From the NCBI RefSeq assembly GCF_963678635.1, contig NC_087064.1, positions 10,269,671 through 10,333,670 of the forward strand: 64,000 nt of DNA, read 5' to 3'. Source of the stretch: Symsagittifera roscoffensis. Taxonomy: Eukaryota > Xenacoelomorpha > Acoela > Convolutidae. Both the position numbers and the translations under genes were made by a program. The notes under the pieces are model-generated. The model ran no database searches. It saw only the letters and a program-made list of their open reading frames with translations, and was not told the origin of the DNA. Below, in pieces: positions 36,632-45,463 of the stretch; positions within the stretch are counted from its first letter, which is position 1, and every line of letters begins with the position of its first letter.

Positions 36632-36842
36632 TCCAGGGGATTCCACGACTCACAATAACGTGGGACCAGATGCCATGACGTGGGCAAGCACCTAGGAAAT
36701 AATGAACAGGACACTAGAAGCCTTCGCCACGAGGAACACCTACTCGAGTGACAGAGGAGGTAACAAATCCAGGAAAACTTTCAAAAAACCGAAAGAATTC
36801 AAGGATGATTCAGATGGATGCATTGATTTTTGAGTAGAAGTC

Positions 36843-38132
36843 ATGAGATTACACTTGGAACAAGACAACTTGAACGATGAGAGACAAGCATGCACAGCGA
36901 TACTCAGCAACTTAGAAGGCACGGCGTTGAAGTGCGTGGTTGCGAAAAAGGAAGAGGAACGCGACACTGCGGATAAAATCTTCGAGATATTGTTCAATCG
37001 ATTCGGGTCAGGCATGAAAGGTCATCAAGCCATGATGCGATTTGAAAAGAGAAGGCAAAGGGACGATGAATCGATTGATCGGTTCCTAGATGATCTCGAG
37101 AGCTTGAGACGAAGAAGTGATCCTGAAGAGTCAACGAACGGAAGAAAATTTAGCATCGCCTCGAAGTTCATTGATGGGGTAAAAAGTGATGACTTGAGAA
37201 CAATGTTAGCAACGTACTATACATTATCGAAAGACAAAGCACCGACTCCAGAGGAGATGAGACAGAAGTCAAGGGAGTACATGCTAATGAAGCCCAAGAA
37301 ATACACATATACGGATAACAGGAACATGCAAGGGGGGAGCCAACCACAAAAGTCGTCATGGTACAAGCCTAGAGATGACATGGACAAATGTAGATCATGC
37401 GCGAACTGCGGGTCAGCTGATCATCACGTGGCAGATTGCACGACATACAAGCAGGGCATGAAGAGTCTGGGATACGCACCAGATGAGGAAGATATGAGCC
37501 AGATGGAAGAACACGAGTACTATAGTGGCTTAATCATCAAAATAGGTGCAAGATGCTTCTTCTGCAATCAGGAGGGGCACGTCAGGATGGACTGTCCTTT
37601 GTTTTGGGAGGCAGTCAAGAACCAGAGTCACTCCAAACATAAATTGGCATTAGCGGCGGTGCAGAATCAGAGAAATAGACAAACCGAGTTTGAAACAAAA
37701 AACTTGGAAGCACCGAGTACGGAACTGCCAACGAAGACAGTGAAGGCTGTAACACAAGTTAATAGTGCGATAGAGGCCACGGCCAGGAACGCCCTAGAAA
37801 TAAATTATGAGAAAGCGGCGTCAGAGGCGATTAACAAGGTGAAACAGGACCTAGCAACGAAGGAAATAGAGCAACGGTTGAAGCAAGAGATCAACAGACA
37901 GAGATTGAATGAGAAGTTAAGTTGCTCGGTGCCACTGCCAGAAGCTGTAGCAGGGTCGACAAAGAGTGGAAATTGCCACACTCAGAAAATGGTGACGGGG
38001 AAGCCATTCGGCATAACGAAAATCGGAGCCAGGATAATGTCGATAATCACTGTAGGGGGCCATGAGGTGACAAGGAACTTAAGCGAACCCAGCGACCAGA
38101 CAATAATGCTCATCGACGTATACGCAGATTAA
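36843..38132 (+). CDS. gag C-terminal part: capsid-like region and two zinc knuckles
   Basis: The 429-codon open frame holds a Ty3/gypsy gag core (DKIFEILFNRFGSGMKGHQA, DESIDRFLDDLESLRRRS). Two CCHC knuckles follow: CANCGSADHHVADC and CFFCNQEGHVRMDC. Next come a Lys/Glu/Gln-rich stretch and the start of the protease-side linker. Gag packages element RNA into particles. The frame ends at TAA 38,130-38,132, where the homologous units of element 3 have TAT (Tyr) and read through into protease. Gag and protease were therefore probably one frame, and this stop is a mutation. The true start lies upstream in the broken gag segments. Confidence 0.88.
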   Translation: MRLHLEQDNLNDERQACTAILSNLEGTALKCVVAKKEEERDTADKIFEILFNRFGSGMKGHQAMMRFEKRRQRDDESIDRFLDDLESLRRRSDPEESTNGRKFSIASKFIDGVKSDDLRTMLATYYTLSKDKAPTPEEMRQKSREYMLMKPKKYTYTDNRNMQGGSQPQKSSWYKPRDDMDKCRSCANCGSADHHVADCTTYKQGMKSLGYAPDEEDMSQMEEHEYYSGLIIKIGARCFFCNQEGHVRMDCPLFWEAVKNQSHSKHKLALAAVQNQRNRQTEFETKNLEAPSTELPTKTVKAVTQVNSAIEATARNALEINYEKAASEAINKVKQDLATKEIEQRLKQEINRQRLNEKLSCSVPLPEAVAGSTKSGNCHTQKMVTGKPFGITKIGARIMSIITVGGHEVTRNLSEPSDQTIMLIDVYAD

Positions 38133-38975
38133 TTGAGTGCGAAAAGCCCACAGACGACTTCTAGAGCCTTGAGGGCGCTACTCACGAGAGGTGGCAGCAA
38201 GTCGGTCCGTGTGGACAACAGATATACAGAAGCTTATGGTCCGCATGAGGTGATGTTGAATATAGATGGGATAAACATCTACACGAAAACAATGATAACA
38301 TGTGATGAAGATCTAGTGGGGCAGATCTACGTGGGCAAAGAAGAACTAAAGGTGAGATCGATTGGACACTGTGCCATGCTGGAGGAAGATGCAATGCACA
38401 TCGGGACAGAGGCAGACGTATCAGCACATGTGCTTGACACAAGTGGCAAGAAGACTCAGTTGCGTGGGTTACTCGATACTGGGGCGGTCTTGGGTGTAAT
38501 ACCAATCGAAACTTGGGAACGAATGGGCTTCAACAAAGATGACTTGATAGACTCGAGAAAACGGTTGTCAGCTGCAAACAAAGGAGCGCTGCGGTTGCTA
38601 GGCAGAACACCAATAATAGCCCTAAATCTGGTGGAACGCAATTTGTGGATGAGCTTTCTTGTGGTAGAAAACCTAGATGAATCTCACCAGTTCAATTTAG
38701 GCAGAGACTTTATAAGGAACTTCGACGTAACAATTGATTTAAACAATGAGATGTTCAGGATACGGAACCCGGATAGGAGGTACGCAATTAAACCGGTAAA
38801 TTTAATAATAGCGAATGAAAATAAAGCACCGGTATTCTTGAGTAGGAGGGTGAGGCTGAAGGCGAACGAAGCGGCAATCGTAAGCTTGCGAATGAAAAAT
38901 TACAATGAACTAAGTGACAACAAGCAAGTATGCATAGTCCCAAATCCTAATAGTCAAAGTGCTGCTGTTTTATGA
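38133..38975 (+). CDS. Retroviral-type aspartic protease
   Basis: The 280-codon frame follows directly on the TAA of gag in the same frame. The active site is LLDTGAVLGVIP, with DTG at residues 115-117. The later FNLGRDFIRNFDV corresponds to the LG-x-D motif near the C-terminus of such proteases. The enzyme would cut the Gag-Pol polyprotein. It ends at TGA 38,973-38,975. The same TGA occurs in unit 1 of the element 3 array (17,674-17,676), whereas units 2-5 have GGA. The same frame continues into the RT linker. The protease itself looks intact, unlike all five copies in element 3. Confidence 0.9.
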   Translation: MSAKSPQTTSRALRALLTRGGSKSVRVDNRYTEAYGPHEVMLNIDGINIYTKTMITCDEDLVGQIYVGKEELKVRSIGHCAMLEEDAMHIGTEADVSAHVLDTSGKKTQLRGLLDTGAVLGVIPIETWERMGFNKDDLIDSRKRLSAANKGALRLLGRTPIIALNLVERNLWMSFLVVENLDESHQFNLGRDFIRNFDVTIDLNNEMFRIRNPDRRYAIKPVNLIIANENKAPVFLSRRVRLKANEAAIVSLRMKNYNELSDNKQVCIVPNPNSQSAAVL

Positions 38976-39020
38976 AGATCCTTCTCGATAACCAAGAGCG
39001 GTCTCTGCGTCAGTGTCCTG

Positions 39021-39848
39021 TTGAATACTCTTGATATACCCATCACGATACAGAGGGGGAGGAAGCTGGGATATGCTTTACCCGTTAAAACTCGATATGA
39101 AATGACTGAAAATTCAAAACAAAATGAAGTTGTTGATTGTCCCAATCATAGGGACAAAATTTGTATCTTGAGACGATTGAAGAAAATAAAAGGTTCATCA
39201 GGTCTTGTGAAATCACTTAAGTCAGAGGCAGATGATGGACTCTCGAGCTGTTCGAATTTTCCGGAACGGCCCACACTAGATGAAATGCAGAGAGATAAAC
39301 CGGTCCTGCCGGAGATCGAACATTTAAGGGGCAAGTTGACGGACGAACAGCTCGAAGCCATCTAGGACGTACTAGAGCGGAACGAGGAAGTTTTTTCGAG
39401 ACAAAAGGCAGACATCGGGTGTTGTAATTTTGTTGAGCATGATATACAACTTGAAAAAAATGCGGTACCACACAGGAAGGGGGCGAGGCGCATGACCCCA
39501 CACAAATCAGAGGCATGTAGGAAAGAAATAGAGACATTACTAGAGTATGAAATGATAGAACTATCCAAGTCACCGTGGGCGTGTGGAGTAGTGATGGCCA
39601 AAAAGAAAGGCGATCAATTGAGGTTTTGCTGTGACTTTCGGTATCTGAACTCCGTCATGGTGAAGGATGCCTATCCCATACCTAGGATTGACGAGAACAG
39701 GGTTCGCTTGCGAGTTGGGGCTGTTTCAATGGGAACGGATGCCGTTTGGTCTTTGCAATGCCACAGCCACATTTCAACGGTTGATGGCACATGCGCTGAT
39801 AGGTGTGACAAAGAAGTACGGCAATCTGGTAATGTGCTATGTGGATGA
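39021..39848 (+). pseudogene. Protease to RT linker and RT N-terminus, broken
   Basis: One frame runs through a TAG stop at 39,363-39,365, where element 3 has ATG. It contains KPVLPEIEHLRGKLTDEQLE, then RKEIETLLEYEMIELSKSPWA and FCCDFRYLNSVMVKDAYPIP, the first blocks of a gypsy RT. After RIDEN (about 39,700) the expected motif A is missing. The text jumps directly to the FACELGLFQWERMPFG block in another frame. By comparison with element 3, roughly 100 bases with the catalytic D-L-x-S-x-F...QIPL segment have been deleted. This alone would kill the RT. Confidence 0.85.
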
Positions 39849-41286
39849 CGTGGTAATAGCGACGCCCACACTAGAAGACCACATCGAGCGACTGGACGAG
39901 GTGTTTGCATGTATGAAGAGGTCGGGGCTAAAGTGTAAACCGTCAAAGTGCGAGATACTCCAGGATTCGATCAAATACTTGGGCAGGATGGTGGACAGGC
40001 ACGGCATCAGACCGGATCCAGATGCAGTGGAAGCAGTTCTAACTTGGAAATCGCCAAAAACGGAACACCAGTTGATGAGCTTCCTGGGTTTTGCGAACTA
40101 CTACAGGGAATTCATCAAGGGCTATGCGGACAAGGTATACCCGATGCAACAATTAATGAGACACAAAGGCAAAAAGTTCACATGGAACAACGCAGCAGAA
40201 GAATCATTCCAGAGAATAAAGAAAGAGTTGTGTGAGGCACCGGTGTTAGGGATGCCAAGGGAAAAAGGGATGTACGTGTTGGATACGGATGCGTCGGTAG
40301 TCGCGATTTCTGGAATTCTCCATCAAGAACAAGAATGGAACGGGAAGACAGTCTTAAGACCAATAGCATACGGGAGCAAAGTCTTGAGTGATACGGAAAT
40401 GAAGTACGCAGCACCGAAAGCAGAGATGTTCGTGGTGGTTACTTTTGTCGAGAAATACAGAGCATACTTAGGCAGTGAGTCATTTAAGCTGCGGGTCGAC
40501 AACAGGGCACTCAGCTGGCTGAAGACGTACTCGATGAATCAGAGCTACATTGGGAGATGGATAGTTCGGCTGGATGGCTACAACATGATAATTGAGCATA
40601 GAACAAGGAACAAACATCAGAATGCCGATAGCTTGAGTAAGAAGACGGAGTTCTACGAAAGACAGGAACAGAGGGAGGCGGATAGGCCCGAAATCAAAGA
40701 TGGCTTCTCCTTCACGGACAAAGAAACGTATGACAGTCTTCCACTCACGAGATGGCTAGACAAGTCAGGCAAAACGATAGAAGATCAACCCGAATTACCA
40801 GAAGAGCCTCCAAAGAAAACAATCTTGAAGAAGACCCGAGGAATGCTGATAGAGATTATGCTCAAGTCAAAAATTTTGAGAGAGACGCTCAAGGCAAAAG
40901 GCTATGATCTCAAGCAGGTGGAAACGGGAGAGACTCAGATAGATGACGACTGGTGGAGATTACTTGAGAAATTGGCAGATGATAAACCCGTGAACGAAGG
41001 AAAGGGTAGGGAGGAATCGGAAGTCACGATACTGCGAAGGAGTGAAACAGTTGGCAACGCAGACTCTCTAAGAGGGAGCGTTACTGATGGCAAAGAAATC
41101 GTGCGGTCACTGGTTGACAAAATCCCTGATAACATACTTGAGCGGACTCAGGTTAGGAAGAAGAAAGTGGCGTTTAAGGAAGAAGCTGATTACTTGGGAC
41201 TAGGTCAAGAGTCCGGGGAGTGGTCCACGTCCACGGAGGAAGAAGAAACCGGAGAAGAGAAATTGTCCGGGGAGTGTGAAGTATGA
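39667..41286 (+). CDS. Reverse transcriptase (C-terminal blocks) and RNase H
   Basis: The 539-codon frame starts in the RT after the motif A deletion. It has FGLCNATATFQRLM, motif C CYVDDVVIATP (YVDD at residues 58-61), GLKCKPSKCEIL and YLGRMVD, then the connection GFANYYREFIKGYA. RNase H follows with LDTDAS (Asp208), KAEMFVVV (Glu253) and VDNRALSWL (Asp278), and a His-containing HQNADSLSK. A charged linker with a polar, acidic end follows. The frame ends at TGA 41,284-41,286, immediately followed by TAA. The product would lack the RT fingers and motif A, so only RNase H could be functional. Confidence 0.9.
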   Translation: MPIPYLGLTRTGFACELGLFQWERMPFGLCNATATFQRLMAHALIGVTKKYGNLVMCYVDDVVIATPTLEDHIERLDEVFACMKRSGLKCKPSKCEILQDSIKYLGRMVDRHGIRPDPDAVEAVLTWKSPKTEHQLMSFLGFANYYREFIKGYADKVYPMQQLMRHKGKKFTWNNAAEESFQRIKKELCEAPVLGMPREKGMYVLDTDASVVAISGILHQEQEWNGKTVLRPIAYGSKVLSDTEMKYAAPKAEMFVVVTFVEKYRAYLGSESFKLRVDNRALSWLKTYSMNQSYIGRWIVRLDGYNMIIEHRTRNKHQNADSLSKKTEFYERQEQREADRPEIKDGFSFTDKETYDSLPLTRWLDKSGKTIEDQPELPEEPPKKTILKKTRGMLIEIMLKSKILRETLKAKGYDLKQVETGETQIDDDWWRLLEKLADDKPVNEGKGREESEVTILRRSETVGNADSLRGSVTDGKEIVRSLVDKIPDNILERTQVRKKKVAFKEEADYLGLGQESGEWSTSTEEEETGEEKLSGECEV

Positions 41287-41575
41287 TAAGAAGATTCGGA
41301 AAAGAGCGGCGATGATCAGGATAGTCTATGCATGATACTGGCAGAGGAGAAGATGAGACACCGCGACAGGGAGCTACAAACAGATCCCTCCTCAGGAACA
41401 TACAACTCGGGTGAACAAGAAGAACAAGGAGGTGAAGAACTTGAGAAAATTGCGGTATCGAGGAAACCATTCAGGGAACTATCGTGCAACTCAAATTTCA
41501 GAACAAATCTGGTGCCAGAAGATGATACGAAGATCGTGAAGAGGATAATATGCGTAAAGCTGAAGGGGGAAAAGA
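41287..41575 (+). pseudogene. Linker between RNase H and integrase
   Basis: The frame of the RNase H segment continues after the two stops (41,332-41,643) with an acidic, Glu-rich stretch. It then overlaps the start of the integrase frame, so a shift lies near 41,600. No domain was recognised. Confidence 0.55.
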
Positions 41576-42619
41576 ATGGACAACCCTGGGGAAATGAATG
41601 GACAGATCATGGCACTAAAGGAACATGTCAAAGCGAGATATAGGCTGTCGAACCTGATAAGGGCCCAAAAGAATGACAAGATGACGAGTAACCTCTCCAA
41701 ATGGATCCGGATGGGGTCCAAGGAGAAAGGGGACCTGGAACAAGACAGCTACAAGATCTTGAGCCAGTTCTACAAAGAAATAAAAGATTTACTCTATCAC
41801 ACAGCTGATGGGGTGGTAGCGTGCAAGAGAAAAGATGAGGAGAAGATATTACACAAGCACAACCTCATCATATTACCACAATTGTATCAGACTGAAGTGT
41901 TATTCGGATCGCACGATCAGATGGGGCACCAGGGGATAGACAAAGTGCAACAGAGAAGACTTCTTAGTCTTGACTGGCCAGGATTAAGGAAAGCTTGCGA
42001 GAGATGGGTGAATGCATGCCTGGCATGCATGCAAGTAAAAGACCCAAGGAAAATGAAGTTCCCACTCAAATCCGTTGAAAGCTCGGAGTTCAATGAGGTG
42101 GTGCAGATAGACTATCAAAAAATCTGCATGACAGAGTCGGGATATAACCAGATACTGGTTATAATAGATCACTTCACAAAGTTGGCAGAAGCGGCCCCGT
42201 GTCAGACAGCCTCAGCAGAAGAGACTTGTGACCACCTGATAACGCATTGGATATCACGATATGGTTGTCCAATGACTTTTCAGTCAGACAACGGCAAAGC
42301 CTTTGTGGGGGACTTGAAAAAAGAATTGATGAAGAGGTCACACATTGCTCAAGCACACTCGACAACCTACCATCATCAGACCAACAGGCTGGTAGAGAGA
42401 CAGAATAGAACGTTGGTGAACATGCTGAGGGTATACTGCTCAAGACACATGACGGACTGGGATAAATATCTGCCGCAAGTCGTAGGGGTGTACATCAGTA
42501 CGCAACACTCAACTACGGGTATCAGTCCTTTCATGATGTTGACGGGCAGGGAAAGAGCAATGCCCCTGACATTCTTTTACCCGGAATACGAAGGGAAGAG
42601 GACGTCGCCTCAAGGTTAA
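41576..42619 (+). CDS. Ty3/gypsy integrase
   Basis: The 347-codon frame has the N-terminal HHCC zinc finger (His113, His118, Cys148 and Cys151 in CLAC). The DDE core follows: Asp179 in QIDYQ, Asp238 in FQSDNG and Glu274 in VERQN, with the canonical 35-residue spacing between the last two. The core also shows ILVIIDHFTKLAEA and YHHQTNRLVERQNRTL. The enzyme would join element DNA to the host chromosome. The frame ends at TAA 42,617-42,619 and the protein clearly continues in the same frame. The start given is only the first start codon in the frame; the natural protein is part of the Pol polyprotein. Catalytic residues are intact. Confidence 0.93.
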   Translation: MDNPGEMNGQIMALKEHVKARYRLSNLIRAQKNDKMTSNLSKWIRMGSKEKGDLEQDSYKILSQFYKEIKDLLYHTADGVVACKRKDEEKILHKHNLIILPQLYQTEVLFGSHDQMGHQGIDKVQQRRLLSLDWPGLRKACERWVNACLACMQVKDPRKMKFPLKSVESSEFNEVVQIDYQKICMTESGYNQILVIIDHFTKLAEAAPCQTASAEETCDHLITHWISRYGCPMTFQSDNGKAFVGDLKKELMKRSHIAQAHSTTYHHQTNRLVERQNRTLVNMLRVYCSRHMTDWDKYLPQVVGVYISTQHSTTGISPFMMLTGRERAMPLTFFYPEYEGKRTSPQG

Positions 42620-43081
42620 GTGAAGGAAGCGATCAAAAGACAGCAGGAACTAAACGAGTTCTGCAGGAGGAACACTGCGCAAGCACAAATGAGACAGCGC
42701 AAGAAATATGATGAAAAGATATTACAGGCGAAGCCATATGAAGTGGGCCAGTACGTGTGGGTCTTCCAGAATGTTATACCGCCCAAAGGGACAAAAAAAC
42801 TACTTAAGAAATGGAGAGGACCATTCATGATAACGGAAGTACACCAGCAAGGACGGTTCTACCGCTTGAGTACGGGGCGAGCAGCACATTATGAAAATCT
42901 GAAGCCTCACGTCCCATCCCCAGAGGACTGGTGTATACCACAGGACATGGAGGGACTTGAGTACCTACTGGTGGAGCGAGCTTGTGAAGTTAATGAAAAA
43001 GGCACCAGAGAGAAAAATGATGGCAACGAGAACTTGAGTTTGGATGACAATGAAAAGATAGAAGCGGACTCTGAGGCGTAA
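42620..43081 (+). CDS. Integrase C-terminal domain with GPF module
   Basis: In frame with the integrase after a single TAA. It begins with the usual helical stretch (KRQQELNEFCRRN...MRQRKKYDEK), followed by KPYEVGQYVWVF and the GPY/F-type module KKWRGPFMITEV. An acidic tail closes it. The module helps integrase multimerise and bind DNA. No chromodomain follows. The frame ends at TAA 43,079-43,081, again an in-frame stop with coding on both sides. Confidence 0.85.
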   Translation: MKEAIKRQQELNEFCRRNTAQAQMRQRKKYDEKILQAKPYEVGQYVWVFQNVIPPKGTKKLLKKWRGPFMITEVHQQGRFYRLSTGRAAHYENLKPHVPSPEDWCIPQDMEGLEYLLVERACEVNEKGTREKNDGNENLSLDDNEKIEADSEA

Positions 43082-43087
43082 TCCTTC

Positions 43088-44224
43088 GTGGAAGAAGACT
43101 GGAACGATCCGGAGCAGGGTGAGGTGCCGAAGTGGACGGAACCAGACTTACCAATACCAGCGGGGACTAGGAGTGGCAATCGCAAACGGACAGGCATGAG
43201 GTACAACAGGTACGGAGATGATTTCCTGATTGATAAGATACAACCCGATGAACTAAGCGAAGAGCTACTAAGTGTGGGCGAACTGGCAGCCGATGATGAA
43301 TGGCAAATTATCAATGATAATGAACACTACCCGCAGGAAGACTACTCGACACCAGAACGAGAGACTGATTTGGAACAGAGCGAGATAGAGAGGAGGGAGC
43401 ATATGAACTTGAGGATATTAGAATGGTTGCGCGATGTCAAGAACGGAAGCGGCGAAAGACAAAGCATTCAAGAAGTTGACGTATCAGCGGAAAAGCACAT
43501 GAAAACGGGGGATCCCCTCTTCGGCTGGACGGCAACAGACAGGCCTCTCGAGATTACACCAGACAATTTGGACCCAGCACCATCGACTGGGACGTCGATA
43601 AATATTTTTGTCCGGGGAGTGGGGGTAGGACTTACCCACACCGAAAATTTGATGATAAAGAAACTCAGGGAAGTGAGAGAAACGAGCGAACTGGAACTAG
43701 ATGGGGAGGAGGCTGAGCCTACCATAGGACGGAATTTCAAAACGAAGTTTGAAATACCCAATGAATACTCGGAGATCATCCTGATAACGGATAGCGACTT
43801 CATTCTGTCGGACAGGACTAGCGCAATTTGTGTCACGGCGGACATGAGTTTCAAATCAAGACTGGAGGCCGACTTCAAGAGGGAATACCAGAACGTGGAG
43901 TTTCTATTATGACAGAGACCGGGGCTGGGAGGAATGGCGGCGCTTCCACCATCAGTAGCACAAGTCCCAGGCAAATACCTGTGCTTCTTAGTGACGAGGG
44001 TCAGTGAGAGGAACACGATCAATCCTGAACACGTGATGTTGGCACTAACGAGACTCCGAGACTTCATGATCAAAAGAAGGATAACGGAAGTCTCAATGCC
44101 GGTCTATAACCCGAACAGGGGCAAGTTGAGCCCAAGGGAACTATATGCTATCCTACACATGGTCTTCGCAGAAACGGAGATAATAGTACATCTGCACAAG
44201 AAATACTACTTGAGTATCGCTTGA
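43088..44224 (+). CDS. Pol C-terminal extension with a divergent macrodomain
   Basis: Two open segments in one frame (43,088-43,912 and 43,934-44,224), separated by TGA 43,910-43,912. The first part has the end motif of many gypsy integrases (RSGNRKRTGMRYNRYGDDFL) and a polar linker. From about 43,770 the order matches a macrodomain of the OARD1/TARG1 kind. It has a first strand ILITDSDFILS; SAICVTADMSFKSRLEADFK in place of the His/Asp substrate-binding segment; KYLCFLVTRVSE; a helix PEHVMLALTRLRDFMIKR; VSMPVYNP; and a final AILHMVFAETEIIVHLH. Active members remove ADP-ribose from proteins. Here the Lys after the LVT strand is Arg and the GCG-x-D loop is VYNPNRG, so catalysis is doubtful but ligand binding is possible. 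The family call rests on pattern only. Confidence 0.6.
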
Positions 44225-44771
44225 GTCGGGTACATGGGGGTCTCGAGTTGGGCATGAAGGGATCTCAAGTTAGGTATTGTTGCACGGAACAGGTAAAAGG
44301 ATCTTAAAAGTGATTGGCATGACAATTAAATTTTAAATGATTGACGGTGCTAAAACATAAAATGAATCTGCATGCTCTTAGAAAACTTCCAATTGAATTA
44401 TTTTAGCAGAACGAAAGGATAAGGTTTTAACTATATTATTGGGGGGTTTAGGTTAGGAACATGGCCTTTTAGTCTTAAGATCAAGTTTTATTTTCAGATT
44501 GATTTGGTAAAGTCAAGTTGACTACCCAACTATACTCAACTGAAAGAGAAGAGAAGGTCTTGAACGAACCCACAGTCAAGCAACATTTGAAAAAGTTATT
44601 TCTCAAGTACTCAAGTTGGTACGGTAATTCTCAAGTTGGTACGGTAATTTTCAAGTTGGTACGGTAATATTGAAGTTGGTACGGTAATTCTCAAGTTGGT
44701 ACGGTAATACTCAAGTTGGTACGGTAATACTCAAGTTGCTACGTGCGCAAGATTATCTAGGGATTATAAAA
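44225..44771 (+). other. Spacer between pol and ORF A
   Basis: AT-rich, non-coding sequence of about 550 bases that ends with a 20-bp minisatellite just before the ORF A start. It could hold a promoter or splice site for the downstream ORFs. I saw no clear signal. Confidence 0.55.
44611..44742 (+). repeat. 20-bp minisatellite upstream of ORF A
   Basis: Seven units of TCAAGTTGGTACGGTAATWC begin at 44,611, 44,631, 44,651, 44,671, 44,691, 44,711 and 44,731, the last one partial. The array ends about 30 bases before the ORF A ATG. Confidence 0.93.
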
Positions 44772-45419
44772 ATGGCAGATCAATTTTGGAAGTCCATGCC
44801 CGCTGCTCTGAAGAGGCCCACGCTTGATGAATTATACAGACGCTTGAGGGACCTGGATTATACCCAAGTGGATGAGAGAATGGCAGTGATGCTGAACGCC
44901 ATCCTCCATTTGGAAGAGCAGGGTGAGTGCAGCGAGTGTTCAACAGAAGCGGTTTTGATGGTCGGCTACACCACCGATGGCATATCCAACCAAGAGCAAA
45001 CCAGATGGCTGTCCTGGAATGTGGATGGAGGGGTGAGGGGATTCGACTTGGCGAGGAATCCTGGCCTGAGCAATAACACCGAGTATGGCGCAGGGGAGTT
45101 CCCACTACCAACCAGACCATCAGCAAGGTCAGTGGGCCAGCACATGAGTAAGACACCCTCTATGACGCGAGTGCAGCAAACGGAAGAGGCGTATCCTGAC
45201 CTCAGTAGTCTGAAAAGAGAACTTGAGAGGACACAGAGGGAGAGGAACAAGGCGAATCTCGACCGGGATCAAGCGAAGCTCGAGAGGAATCAAGCGAATC
45301 TGGAGAGAGATCAGGCGGTCATTGAAAAGGACCAAGCGCGGCGGGAACTCGACATGCTAAAGGCCGAGCATCAGCAAGAACAAAGGGTCGAGAGAATGCG
45401 GCGAATTGTGAACAGCTGA
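44772..45419 (+). CDS. ORF A, N-terminal part with coiled coil
   Basis: I take the ATG at 44,772 as the start; the frame reaches back to 44,736 only through a TTG. The first 130 residues have no recognised domain. From about residue 145 a strongly charged coiled coil follows, with an RDQA-x-LERNQA-type repeat of seven to eight residues (ERTQRERNKANLDRDQAKLE and similar). The frame ends at 45,419 through a one-base shift. The coiled coil continues in the next frame (ELEKIQRRQRELDVQKG). So this and the following entry are one protein of about 700 residues. It lies in the position of env in retroviral elements. Confidence 0.72.
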   Translation: MADQFWKSMPAALKRPTLDELYRRLRDLDYTQVDERMAVMLNAILHLEEQGECSECSTEAVLMVGYTTDGISNQEQTRWLSWNVDGGVRGFDLARNPGLSNNTEYGAGEFPLPTRPSARSVGQHMSKTPSMTRVQQTEEAYPDLSSLKRELERTQRERNKANLDRDQAKLERNQANLERDQAVIEKDQARRELDMLKAEHQQEQRVERMRRIVNS

Positions 45420-45463
45420 AGTCGGAACTTGAGAAAATCCAGCGGCGACAACGCGAGCTCGAC

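Noticed and set aside
38130-38132. TAA between gag and protease as a programmed read-through stop
   Set aside because: The homologous units in element 3 have a Tyr codon there, so a nonsense mutation is simpler. The TAG at 36,120 and 39,363 are rejected for the same reason.
43088-43770. Chromodomain after integrase
   Set aside because: No chromodomain-like aromatic pattern is seen. The stretch is polar linker followed by the macrodomain-like part.
44611-44742. CRISPR-like array (also 34.5-35.2 kb and 25.6-25.96 kb)
   Set aside because: Units are directly adjacent without unique spacers, in a eukaryotic retrotransposon. These are minisatellites.
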